Below the pieces are notes generated by a model. The model was given only the letters and a program-made list of their open reading frames with translations, did not search any database and was not told the DNA's origin. A stretch of DNA of 64,000 bases from NCBI GenBank assembly GCA_032162705.1, contig JAVRON010000003.1, positions 18,084-82,083 of the forward strand. The letters are read 5' to 3'. Shown piece by piece: positions 58,501 to 64,000 of this stretch. The stretch comes from QHXN01 sp032162705 (lineage in GTDB: Bacteria; Acidobacteriota; Blastocatellia; Pyrinomonadales; Pyrinomonadaceae). A program made the position numbers and the translations under genes. Position 1 is the first letter of the stretch; every line of letters starts with the position of its first letter.

Positions 58501-58605
58501 GACGCCACCCACGGCGGCGGCCTCGGCGATGGATGATAGAAGCGGAGCAGCGGCGAAGGCCGTGAGCAGTAGCGAGGTAAGAAGCAGGCGGCGTAAGTTT
58601 TTCAT
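52600..58605 (-). CDS. Giant secreted Calx-beta / beta-helix protein with DUF4214 end
   Basis: 2001 residues. Signal peptide (LLLTSLLLTAFAAAPLLSSI). Residues about 92-515 are a right-handed parallel beta-helix (NosD-like repeats such as SNNTIGGSSASDYNTITSNG). About 650-1550 hold eight tandem Calx-beta domains with DYxxxSGTLTFAPGET and ILDDD/ILDNDP ends, alternating between two types. A Pro-Thr/Ser linker runs from about 1550 to 1627, then a ninth Calx-beta domain, then a DUF4214-like C-terminus from about 1739 (FVREHYHDFLNREPDAAGL, repeated as FVLEQYFGYLRRNPNDAPD). Calx-beta domains bind calcium; a cell-surface adhesin or matrix role is inferred. The ATG at 58605 has AGGAG upstream; the open frame to 58956 overlaps the next gene. 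Confidence 0.88.
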   Translation of the reverse strand: MKNLRRLLLTSLLLTAFAAAPLLSSIAEAAAVGGVSTSSQPRAAAVENHDDKSPADWGLFVAPFDYSGGTSAPRTGVYGAYAASMMRAMLLAPMTFAVTNTNDAGTGSFRKAINDANANPGTDEIFFDLGTGGRTINLLSALPPITEAVAFDGTQALNGAHGVNPRIELNGAGAGAGATGLTITGGGVVIEGLVINRFSGHGILIQGAGGNTVNNCFIGTNTAGTAALGNATGIFISNSPNNTIGNASGINSNLISGNTVDGLRIDGSGSTGNKALNNYIGTGAGGNNDLGNAFNGVVITGAANNTIEDNVLSGNDKSGVAISGVGANGNILHENTIGLNDAETAAVGNGLNGVRIVAGASNNIIGQNYNVGRNVIGASGVDGIFIDGNTTTGNVIDNNYIGVNEAGTAFPNAFNGIVISDAPGNTIGVAAGNTIKSNTKNGIGITGASATGNVIKVNTISQNSQHGITFVSGASNNTIGGSSASDYNTITSNGLDGVYIASGVGNKVLGNAIAFNTGLGIDLDADGVNPNDAGDADAGANNLQNFPVLTSAVRSFNGTTPVTGTLNSAANTSYNVQLYAGNSCDPTGFGEGESLLASTTVGTDANGNTSFGFNTNVNTGVYLTATATDPSGNTSEFSQCLRVVAEPPGSLQFSSTSYSVNETGNPTATITVTRMGGAGGTVKVNYATSDGTANANADYQPTSGTLTFAPGETSKTFDVLVLDDTTDEPDETVNLTLSNTNGGATLGSPSTAVLNILDDDVTPAVSINDVSVTEGDSGTVDAVFTISLSQASGASINVNYSTADGTATAGSDYNGGGGSFVFSPGETQKTISVTVRGDAFDESDENFLVNLSPPSNATLADGQGVGTILDDDTAGAIQFSAANYSVSENGGSAAITVTRTGGNATFSFSYATAANGTAAAGQDYTAASGNLIFSPGETSKTFNVQILDDVMDEPDETVNLTITPTSGSGATLGNPGTSVLTILDNDATPTISIGDANVSEGDSGTTNATFTVTLNGASSQPVTVAYATADGTATAGQDYTAVSGTLTLPAGGTQTISVPVNGDNTPEPNETFFVNLSGATNAVIDDNQGKGTIFDDDIAGTFQFDTTTFNVDEGNATTIAVRRQGGTKGTVTVDYATANGTATAGQDYAAASGTLTFAPGENFKIIQLNTTPDSLDEPDETFNLTLSNPTGTATLGSPSATTITILDNDPTPTLSINDVSVTEGNSGTTNAAFTVTLSAASAQTVTVNYGTANATATQPSDYVAASGTLTFNAGQTSKTISVSINGDTTFEPNETFTVNLSNASNATIARGQGTGTITNDDAAPQPGTFSFSGPNIEIGEAGGAAIITVNRTNGSSGAVTVNYVTSNGTATAVQDYTATSGTLTFADGETSKSFSVTVINDALDEADETVSLSLSNPTGGATLGTPSAATLTIIDNDPTPSLSVNDVTVTEGNSGTTNAVFNVSLSAASGQTVGVNYATGNNSATAGQDYVAASGTLTFAPGETQKAITVQVTGDTQVEPDESFFVTLSGAAGATIADNTGICFIINDDVQPTPTPTPTPTPSPTPSPSPSPTPTSTPSPTPTPTPAPTPTPEPTPTPMPTPSPTPEPSPTPTPEPSPTPAANTLQLASTAYSAFENQHVVEVTVTRAGDAASAAWVAYRTIDGTASQRTDYTATLGTLRFAPGETLKTVNVLLTDDAYVEPDESFTFELSNPSDGVALGAPSFAVITVVSDDADPNSPNAIEGAESFVREHYHDFLNREPDAAGLAFWTGEIAQCESRPEVERQRCREIKRINVSAAFFLSIEFKETGCLVYHFYTAALDRPEGLPRYLEFLEDTQAIRRGVVVGEGDWRARLEANKGAFAEEFVARAEFAAKYTVAMTPAQYADALYAHAGLTPSAEERQATVAEFGGAPDTSNVQARARALRHVAESDTLHRRDVNRAFVLEQYFGYLRRNPNDAPDSNFDGYNFWLGKLDQFGGDFRRAEMVKGFLASDEYRKRFGR
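53735..53960 (-). repeat. Low-complexity Pro-Thr/Ser linker repeat inside the Calx-beta gene
   Basis: About 225 bp of degenerate GGTGTTGGAGTCGGAGTC-type hexamer repeats encode a PTPTPTPSP-rich linker, with Ala, Glu and Met insertions in its C-terminal part. Such tracts are prone to length change and often separate surface-exposed domains. It separates the eighth and ninth Calx-beta domains. Confidence 0.85.
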
Positions 58606-58678
58606 GGGACTCTCCTGAGAATACGTTCCGGCGTTGGGGTTAAGGGCGTTGCGAAGTCGAGTCGAACCTGACGGGCGT

Positions 58679-59005
58679 TTAAGTCTCCCGCGGGGCGGGG
58701 TTGAGCAGGAGCATGTTGACGCTGCCGTCAGCTTCCGCCCCTTGTTTGAGCGAGGCGAGACAGACGAGCAGTGTGCCGTCGTACGTCTCCGCGAAGTGAA
58801 CGACGCCGGCTTCAACGAGCCGGAAGACATGACGTGTGTTGGCCCCGAGGGCACGCGCCGCCGCGTCCGGCGAGAGCATCTCCGCTTGTACGCCGCACGC
58901 CGCGCACCAGCAGTTGACCGGCGCGTTTGTGGCACGCACGCCTTCGCACAGGACAAAAATCTCGTCGGTCTCGATGATGATCTCTGTGGTCTTCGTCCTC
59001 TTCAT
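58679..59005 (-). CDS. Small CxxC protein with excisionase/HTH-like segment
   Basis: 108 residues. The N-terminal part has CWCAAC (two closely spaced cysteine pairs, possible metal binding). MLSPDAAARALGANTRHVFR followed by LVEAGVVHFAET looks like the helix-turn-helix pattern of MerR/excisionase-type proteins, where LSPxxAAxxLG...R..VE.G..H is typical. No catalytic motif is seen. GGAGGCGGG immediately precedes the ATG at 59005. It is directly upstream of the giant Calx-beta gene (73 bp), so it may regulate or accompany it; divergent from the winged-helix regulator. Function unknown. Confidence 0.62.
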   Translation of the reverse strand: MKRTKTTEIIIETDEIFVLCEGVRATNAPVNCWCAACGVQAEMLSPDAAARALGANTRHVFRLVEAGVVHFAETYDGTLLVCLASLKQGAEADGSVNMLLLNPAPRET

Positions 59006-59224
59006 CCCGCCTCCCCGAAGGTCAAAATCGTGACCTAACTTGATTTGAGTTCCGGCGCGGCTCTACAATCCGGCGCGGGCTTCGTGCGCTCCCACGCTCG
59101 TTTCAGCCCTCACCGTCAACCATCACCGGGCCAGACGCATCTTGCGACGGGCGGGTGTCGAAAGTCCTTATCCTTTTCCGGTATATTTCCGGTAATCTTC
59201 GGGCCGCCTGTTGAAGGCACAGGA

Positions 59225-61051
59225 ATGAGCAAGCGCGCAGAGCACTTCTACGAGTTCGGTAGGTTCCGGCTCGACCCGGCGCAGCGCCTACTGCTGCGCG
59301 ACGGTGAGCTTGTGCCGTTGACTCCGAAGGTCTTCGATCTGCTGATGCTGCTCGTCGAGAACAACGGACAGCTCGTCGGGAAGGACGAGTTGATGAGCAC
59401 GATCTGGCCCGATGCCTTCGTCGAAGAAAGCAGCCTCACCAAAAACATTTCCATACTCAGGAAAATGCTGGGCGAAGACCCCGACTCTCCGGCGCGCATC
59501 GAGACGCTCTCCAAACGCGGCTACCGGCTCGTGGGCGACATCAGTCGCGCGGCGAACGCGGGCGACGAGTTGGTCGTCCGCCGCCGTCGCATGCGCGCGC
59601 GCATCGTCACTACCGAAGAGATCGAAGACGATGCTTTGGGAGGGAGTATCGAGGTGGCGGCGCTCAAGGCGACGAGCGCGGAAGTGAGGTCGCTCGCGGT
59701 TCTGCCCTTCAGGATGCTGGGGCAGGAGCAGGCGGACGAATACCTCAGGTTGGGGCTAGCCGATGTGCTCATCACCCAACTCAGCAACACCGGCGAGATC
59801 GTTGTGCGTCCCACCAGTGCCGTGCTCAAGTACGCCGACGCGCGGCCCGATTCGGTCGGCGCTGGTTTAGAGTTGGGCGTGGATGCCGTGGTCGAGGGCA
59901 GTGTGCAACGAGACGGCGTGCGGCTGCGCGTGACCGTACAGATGATCGGCGTGCGCGACGGCGTGGCGCTGTGGGCCGACAAGTTCAATACCGAGTTCAC
60001 CGACATCTTCGCCGTGCAGGACGCAATCTCCGAGCAGGTCGCGCGCGCACTCACTCTGAAGCTGACGAGCAAGAACCGCGAGCGACTGCGAAAGCGTTAT
60101 ACGGAGAGCACGGAGGCTTATCATTCGTATCTGAAGGGTCGCTATTTCTGGAACAAGCGGAACATCGAAGGATTCAAAAAGGCTATCGAGCACTTCAAGG
60201 CTGCCATCGAAGTTGATCCGACCTTTGCGCTCGCCTTCGCCGGCCTCTCAGACACATACGTCCCGCTCGCTTCATGGGGCGAGCAGCCGCGGGAAGCTCT
60301 CTCTCGCGCGCGCGCCGCCGCCGAGCAGGCGTTGGAGATTGACGATTCGCTCTGCGAGGCGCACGCCTCGCTCGGCAATGTGCTGTTCGGGTTGTGGGAC
60401 TTGGGCGGCGCCGAGGTCGCGCTCAAACGAGCGATTGAGTTGAACCCCAACTACGCGACGGCGCATAACCGTTACGCGCAGGTGCTGGTCTCTCTCAGGC
60501 GGTTCGACGAAGCTATCGCCGCCGTCGGGCGCGCGCAGCAACTCGACCCGCTCTCGGCGATGATTAACACGGCGGTCGGCGCTCCATACTTCTACGCGCG
60601 ACAGTACGAGCGCGCCGTCGAGCAATACCGGAAGGTGCTCGAACTCGACCCCGATTTCGTCCCGGCGCTCTTTTCCATCGGCAGCGCGCTCTCCCAGCAG
60701 GGCTTCTTCGAGGAAGCCATCGTTGCGGCTCGCAAAGCCGTCGGGCTGACAGACGGCCACCCGCTCATCGTCGCGCATCTGGCAAACATGTACGCCGCGG
60801 GCGGGCGGCGCGATGAAGCATTGCAGGAGCTGGACGGGCTACTCAACGGCGGGCGCGGGGTGCTCCCTTACACGCTGGCGCTCGTCTATGCGCGGCTCGG
60901 AGAATGCGACCGTGCGATGGGGTATCTCGAAGAGGCGTTCGAGCAGCACAACACACACCTGCACGACCTGAACATCGACCCGGAGTTTGACCCGTTGCGC
61001 TCCGACCCGCGCTTCATGGCCCTCGTCGAGCGCGTTGGTCTGACGCCATGA
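59225..61051 (+). CDS. Winged-helix (OmpR-type) / TolB-like / TPR regulator
   Basis: 608 residues, no signal peptide and no membrane helix. Residues about 8-103 form a CadC/OmpR-type winged helix (FYEFGRFRLDPAQRLLLRDG, LTPKVFDLLMLLVENNGQLV, IETLSKRGYRLVG). About 155-270 form a TolB/FlgO-like domain (SLAVLPFRMLGQEQADEYL, LGVDAVVEGSVQRDGVRLRV, FAVQDAISEQVARAL). TPR units fill the rest (YHSYLKGRYFWNKRNIEGFK, AIELNPNYATAHNRYAQVL, YRKVLELDPDFVPAL). It is a transcription factor of a type abundant in Acidobacteriota; the signal and targets are unknown. The ATG at 59225 is used; the frame is open to 59045. An IS6-type end lies 6 bp after its stop. Confidence 0.85.
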   Translation: MSKRAEHFYEFGRFRLDPAQRLLLRDGELVPLTPKVFDLLMLLVENNGQLVGKDELMSTIWPDAFVEESSLTKNISILRKMLGEDPDSPARIETLSKRGYRLVGDISRAANAGDELVVRRRRMRARIVTTEEIEDDALGGSIEVAALKATSAEVRSLAVLPFRMLGQEQADEYLRLGLADVLITQLSNTGEIVVRPTSAVLKYADARPDSVGAGLELGVDAVVEGSVQRDGVRLRVTVQMIGVRDGVALWADKFNTEFTDIFAVQDAISEQVARALTLKLTSKNRERLRKRYTESTEAYHSYLKGRYFWNKRNIEGFKKAIEHFKAAIEVDPTFALAFAGLSDTYVPLASWGEQPREALSRARAAAEQALEIDDSLCEAHASLGNVLFGLWDLGGAEVALKRAIELNPNYATAHNRYAQVLVSLRRFDEAIAAVGRAQQLDPLSAMINTAVGAPYFYARQYERAVEQYRKVLELDPDFVPALFSIGSALSQQGFFEEAIVAARKAVGLTDGHPLIVAHLANMYAAGGRRDEALQELDGLLNGGRGVLPYTLALVYARLGECDRAMGYLEEAFEQHNTHLHDLNIDPEFDPLRSDPRFMALVERVGLTP

Positions 61052-61056
61052 ATCAG

Positions 61057-61395
61057 GGCCGTGTTGCAGGAATTGCTCCGGCGACTATAAGCCGCTCGTC
61101 ATTGCATCCAGCACTCTTCAGGAATCATCTTCGTTAAGCAGAATAAGTCTCCGTCAAATGGCGGCACTACGAGCCGTCGCTCATCCTTTTGTGCGTCAGA
61201 TGGTACTGTCGCTACCAGCTATCTTATTGCGATGTCGAAGAGATGATGCGTGAGCGAGGTCTCGACGTAGATCACTCAACTGTCTTTCGCTGGGTGCAGC
61301 ATTATGCCCCGGAGATCAATAAACGTGTGCGCCAACATCTAAAGATGAGCGGCACTTCATATCGAGTGGATGAGACATACATCAAGGTTGGGTAG
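61057..61395 (+). mobile_element. Truncated IS6-family insertion sequence (left end)
   Basis: GGCCGTGTTGCAG at 61057-61069 resembles the terminal inverted repeat of IS6/IS26-type elements (family form GGCNCTGTTGCAAA). It is followed by the N-terminal part of an IS6-type transposase. No matching right end was found downstream, so the element is a truncated relic. It begins 6 bp after the stop of the winged-helix/TPR gene. Confidence 0.6.
61153..61395 (+). pseudogene. IS6-family transposase, N-terminal fragment
   Basis: About 80 codons read VKWRHYEPSLILLCVRWYCR then YQLSYCDVEEMMRERGLDVD, HSTVFRWVQHYAPEINKRVR and RVDETYIKVG, the conserved N-terminal helix-turn-helix and the first catalytic Asp (DETY) of IS6-family DDE transposases. 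A TAG follows at 61393-61395. Full-length members are about 230 residues; the rest is missing and the usual ATG start is lost (stop codon at 61144-61146 just upstream). Confidence 0.85.
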
Positions 61396-61591
61396 TCTGT
61401 TATGAAAATAAGAGGCCAAGTTGTTGATGCCATTAGACCGGCCTTATTTTCATCCGTGGTGGCGAAGCCACGCTTCATGATGGCTAACTTTCAATTCGTA
61501 TCACCGGGCGGATTGCTTTTAATGATTGGTTTGCGGAAGACCTTCTGAGCCAGCGGAGGCAAGGGTAAGATAGGCGCGAGGAGATTTTGTT
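61396..61591. repeat. Intergenic stretch with imperfect inverted repeat
   Basis: ATGAAAATAAGAGGC (61402-61416) pairs with GGCCTTATTTTCAT (61440-61453) apart from a 2-nt bulge, forming a hairpin with a loop of about 23 nt. A smaller hairpin GTGGC-GAA-GCCAC follows near 61459-61471. These could be a terminator or the end of another small element. No gene is seen up to the ribosome-binding site (GAGGAG) of the next ORF. Confidence 0.4.
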
Positions 61592-61840
61592 ATGGCGACG
61601 GTGACAATCGAAGTACCGGATGAACTCTCAGAGTTGGTCGCGCAGGCCGGCGACTGCTTGCCCAAATTGCTGGCTCAAAATCTCAAAGAGCCGATGCTGC
61701 CCGCACACGTCTACCGCTGCGTGCTCGACTTCCTTGCCAGCCGCCCGACTCCCGATCAAAATAGCGAAGTGCGACTGATTGAACGCCTCCCCGGTGGAGA
61801 CGAAGCCGATGAAGTAGAGGGGTCACAGGCAGAAGGGTAG
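61592..61840 (+). CDS. Antitoxin-like small protein, C-terminus apparently altered
   Basis: 82 residues. MATVTIEVPDELSELVAQAG followed by DCLPKLLAQNLKEPMLPAHV and YRCVLDFLASRPTPDQ matches a family of about 100-residue proteins seen in cyanobacteria and Acidobacteriota, often annotated as possible antitoxins. After PDQ the sequence (NSEVRLIERLPGGDEADEVE) no longer follows the family pattern and ends early, suggesting a frameshift or truncation. GAGGAG lies about 9 nt before the ATG. The cognate toxin is not seen intact. The family assignment is from memory of its pattern. Confidence 0.55.
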   Translation: MATVTIEVPDELSELVAQAGDCLPKLLAQNLKEPMLPAHVYRCVLDFLASRPTPDQNSEVRLIERLPGGDEADEVEGSQAEG

Positions 61841-61891
61841 GTGGCGCACAGGGGGATCAAGAGGCTCATAAGGTCAGGAGTTGAAGGGCAT

Positions 61892-62035
61892 ATGCTCGAA
61901 GAGCTGCTCCATGAGGTGGCATGCAGCCGTGAGTCGATCACAGTTGTGTTGGAGGAAGGCGAGTCGGTCTCTATTGAATTGGCTTCGCAGTCGGAGCCGT
62001 TGCCGCAGTTGGAAGGCCGCAGTGAAAATCAGTAA
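61892..62035 (+). CDS. Antitoxin-like 47-residue protein
   Basis: MLEELLHEVACSRESITVVL then EEGESVSIELASQSEPLPQL and EGRSENQ. Short proteins with a 'VVLEEGESVSI...PLPQLEG' pattern look like Phd-type antitoxins or their relatives. The frame is open back to 61841. AGGAG lies about 14 nt before the ATG, which is too distant to be convincing. Its end overlaps the GTG of the TPR gene by 14 nt, suggesting translational coupling. Function is not established. Confidence 0.4.
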   Translation: MLEELLHEVACSRESITVVLEEGESVSIELASQSEPLPQLEGRSENQ

Positions 62036-63788
62036 AACCAGCTTACCGATCAAGAGTTTCGTGCTATTTCTAGCCTTGTGTTTAGGTGCGATTGGTGTTC
62101 CCGGTCAGACGACGCAACCAACCACTGCGGACGGTTACTTCGCAACGGGTTTGAAACTTCAACAAGCTGGCGAATATGAAAAGGCTGTCGAAACTTACCG
62201 CGCGGCTCTCAAACTCGACCCGAAACACTTCGGCGCTCAAGTTAATCTCGGTCTCTCAAATCTCGCGCTCAAAAAGTACGAAGACGCTATCAGCGCATTC
62301 AAGGAAGCTGCCGAGTTGAGACCGAATGAGGCTCATGTACAGCTTTTTCTCGGTCAGGCGTATCTCGGTGCAGGGAATAAAACGACTGATGCGGTCACGG
62401 CTTTCAAAGCGGCGCTCAGACTTGACCCTCAACTCAACGAGGCACGGCAACTTCTCGCCTCAGTGTATGGCGACTCCGGACGTTATGATGAGGGCGTTGA
62501 CATGCTCACGCAGGCCATTCGGTTGCGTGAGTCAGACCCGGCATTGCATTTCGAGCTGGGGCGACTTTACTTCAAAGCCGGAAGGATGGAAGGGGCGGTT
62601 GATTCCTTCAAGCGTGTCGTTAGCATCGTGCCTGATTTTCCTTGGGCGCATCAATATTTAGGTCTCACCTACGAGCGGATAGGTCGTTTGCCGGAGGCTG
62701 CGGCAGAGTACAGAGAGGCTGTCCGGCTTGACCCGCAGGACGAGATTTCTCAGTATAACCTCGGCATCGCCGCGCAGAAACTGGGGAGGCATGATGAAGC
62801 GATTGAAGCCTTCCTGCGTGCCATTAGCCTCAAGCCTGATGCGGGCGATGCGTATTTATGGTTGGGCGAATCCTATGAGCTGAAAGGCGAGTACGACAAG
62901 GCCATCGCCGCCCTGCAACAAGCTGTCCGTTACAAGCCCAACGACATCACGGCCTTTGCCTCTTTGGGGCATGCCTGCCTCCAAGCTGCCAAATTCGACG
63001 AAGCGGCGGAGGCGTTCCGGCAAGTAGTGCGCCTTCAGCCTGATGACCCCGAATCTCGCTACATTTTAGGCAACACCTACATGGTCGCTGGTCAGTACGA
63101 CAAGGCCATCGCCAGCCTCAACGAAGCCCTGCGACTCAAGCCCGATCACGCTCTCGCCCAAGAGCGCTTGCAAGTGTCAGTGGCGCGCAAGCATCTCGCG
63201 CCACAGTTGGAACTTTATCGGCAAGCCGTGGCCGACCATCCTCAAAGCTCGGCGGCGCACGCTGAACTGGGTGATGCTCTCAACGGGCTGGGGATGTTCG
63301 GGGAAGCGGAGAGAGAATATCAGGCAGCCGTTAGTCTCGATCCTAATAGCGCAGACTATTACAATAAGATAGGAATAAATTACAGCGAATGGGGAAAGCC
63401 GGATAAAGCCATCGAAGCTTATCAACGCTCCGCGAGCATCAAGCCACACCATGTCTTATATTTCAGCATGGCGAAAGAGTATCAAGCACTGGGCCGGCTT
63501 GATGAAGCGATTGAAACCTATAAGAAGTCGCTTGAGCTGAAGCCGACCTTTACTTACTCGTTGTATGAGTTGGGAATGATTTACTTCAAGCAAGGGCGTT
63601 ATGAGGAGTCTAAAGAGAGTTTTGAGAAAGTCGTGCAAGCTGATCCGACCCATGTCTTCGCTCAACATGGGCTAGGCTTGGTCTATGTCGTGACTGGAGA
63701 TAAGGCTGGCGCGATGAGGCAATACTACATTCTCAAGAATCTTAATGCAGACATCGCGGCCAATCTTCTGCGGTCGATCCAGAAGTAA
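62022..63788 (+). CDS. Exported multi-TPR protein
   Basis: 588 residues. A signal peptide (IKSFVLFLALCLGAIGVPGQ) precedes about 14 TPR units with the LGxxxxxxGxxxxAxxxxxxAxxLxP pattern (AVETYRAALKLDPKHFGAQV, AAEYREAVRLDPQDEISQYN, AIEAYQRSASIKPHHVLYFS, SKESFEKVVQADPTHVFAQH). No other domain is present. GTG at 62022 has GGAAGG 6 nt upstream and starts the signal peptide; the frame is open to 61881, but that part is Arg/Ser-rich and shadow-like. Base composition is less GC-rich than the hemicellulase region. Function unknown; a periplasmic protein-protein interaction scaffold is likely. Confidence 0.82.
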   Translation: MKISKTSLPIKSFVLFLALCLGAIGVPGQTTQPTTADGYFATGLKLQQAGEYEKAVETYRAALKLDPKHFGAQVNLGLSNLALKKYEDAISAFKEAAELRPNEAHVQLFLGQAYLGAGNKTTDAVTAFKAALRLDPQLNEARQLLASVYGDSGRYDEGVDMLTQAIRLRESDPALHFELGRLYFKAGRMEGAVDSFKRVVSIVPDFPWAHQYLGLTYERIGRLPEAAAEYREAVRLDPQDEISQYNLGIAAQKLGRHDEAIEAFLRAISLKPDAGDAYLWLGESYELKGEYDKAIAALQQAVRYKPNDITAFASLGHACLQAAKFDEAAEAFRQVVRLQPDDPESRYILGNTYMVAGQYDKAIASLNEALRLKPDHALAQERLQVSVARKHLAPQLELYRQAVADHPQSSAAHAELGDALNGLGMFGEAEREYQAAVSLDPNSADYYNKIGINYSEWGKPDKAIEAYQRSASIKPHHVLYFSMAKEYQALGRLDEAIETYKKSLELKPTFTYSLYELGMIYFKQGRYEESKESFEKVVQADPTHVFAQHGLGLVYVVTGDKAGAMRQYYILKNLNADIAANLLRSIQK

Positions 63789-63877
63789 ACAGGTGTGTCC
63801 CAAAATGTAAAGTACATAATAATTCCAGTGAGCTTTCTGTCGAGATACGGATGCGAATCAGTAGTTGGACAGAGGGC
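63789..63877. other. Short gap between the TPR gene and the IS256-type element
   Basis: 89 bases are relatively AT-rich (around 63800-63830). They probably include the end of the insertion element. The exact inverted repeat cannot be set without its other end. Confidence 0.4.
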
Positions 63878-64000
63878 CTAAGTTAGATTTTGTGTAAGTG
63901 AGTTTGCGCCGATGCCGCCCATCGGCACGCGTCCGTCGAAGAGGATCGCGAACTGATTCAACGCCGCGCTCCAGTTCGGGATTGGCATTGTCCATCGCTT
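63878..64000 (-). CDS. IS256-family transposase, C-terminal end (runs off window)
   Basis: Read on minus from the window edge to a TAG at 63878-63880, 40 codons give KRWTMPIPNWSAALNQFAIL followed by FDGRVPM. The pattern KKWTMPIxNWxxALNQFAILFxxR is the conserved C-terminus of IS256-family (mutator-type) DDE transposases. The N-terminal part is outside the window. The codons just before the stop and the bases after it (CTTACACAAAATCTAACTTAGGCCC on minus, partly coding) look like the terminal region of such an element. Confidence 0.8.
   Translation of the reverse strand, partial: KRWTMPIPNWSAALNQFAILFDGRVPMGGIGANSLTQNLT

Noticed and set aside
58606..58956. N-terminal extension of the Calx-beta gene
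   Set aside because: The 117 extra residues overlap the small CxxC gene and are Arg/Ser-rich; the signal peptide and AGGAG mark 58605 as the start.

Overview
The window is GC-rich and gene-dense. Its gene families suggest an Acidobacteriota chromosome, probably of the Blastocatellia type; this is inferred from family content, and no rRNA or tRNA is present to confirm it. The supporting families are an Oar-like TonB-dependent receptor with an N-terminal carboxypeptidase-regulatory domain, a VWFA-related protein of the acidobacterial type, two CRTAC1-like FG-GAP/ASPIC proteins beside TPR proteins, an OmpR-type winged helix fused to TPRs, and a giant Calx-beta/DUF4214 protein.

Layout. Positions 1-810 hold the end of a type B carboxylesterase. 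Positions 946-7751 form a minus-strand group of xylose isomerase, a ROK regulator and the TonB receptor. Positions 8291-12362 (plus) hold a CRTAC1-like protein and a VWA protein. Positions 12452-17974 (minus) form a tight TPR / CRTAC1-like / TPR / seven-heme cytochrome operon. From about 18 to 51 kb lies a polysaccharide-degradation region: beta-mannosidase (GH2) and GH9 endoglucanase (plus); a five-gene minus operon of GH31, GH42, GH51, a jelly-roll-like protein and a Gfo/Idh oxidoreductase; GH95 fucosidase; GH5 and GH27; two further GH2 galactosidases; a secreted MetX-like hydrolase; a sorbosone-dehydrogenase-like propeller protein; a polysaccharide deacetylase; GH67 alpha-glucuronidase; GH1 beta-glucosidase; and a truncated CE15 module fused to an SGNH hydrolase. 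Positions 51.9-59 kb hold a small membrane protein of lower GC, the 2001-residue Calx-beta protein and a small CxxC protein. From 59.2 kb to the end come a winged-helix/TPR regulator, an IS6-type remnant, small antitoxin-like ORFs, a TPR protein and the 3' end of an IS256-type transposase.

How the genes could work together (inference). The enzymes match the linkages of xyloglucan (GH9/GH5 backbone, GH31 alpha-xylose, GH2/GH42 beta-galactose, GH95 fucose, GH51 arabinose, GH1), glucuronoxylan (GH67, a CE15 remnant, deacetylase, xylose isomerase) and galactomannan (GH2 mannosidase, GH27). Nearly all carry Sec or Tat export signals. The TonB receptor may import oligosaccharides, with no SusD partner visible. 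Xylose isomerase is the only clearly cytosolic catabolic enzyme, and no xylulokinase or inner-membrane sugar transporter is present. A 24-bp motif recurs upstream of the TonB receptor (twice), the beta-mannosidase and the 36.4-kb beta-galactosidase. It is a candidate operator linking these scattered genes to the ROK regulator.

Several remnants show local gene loss: a GH3 tail after GH9, a CE15 module lacking its nucleophile half, and truncated IS6 and antitoxin-like sequences.
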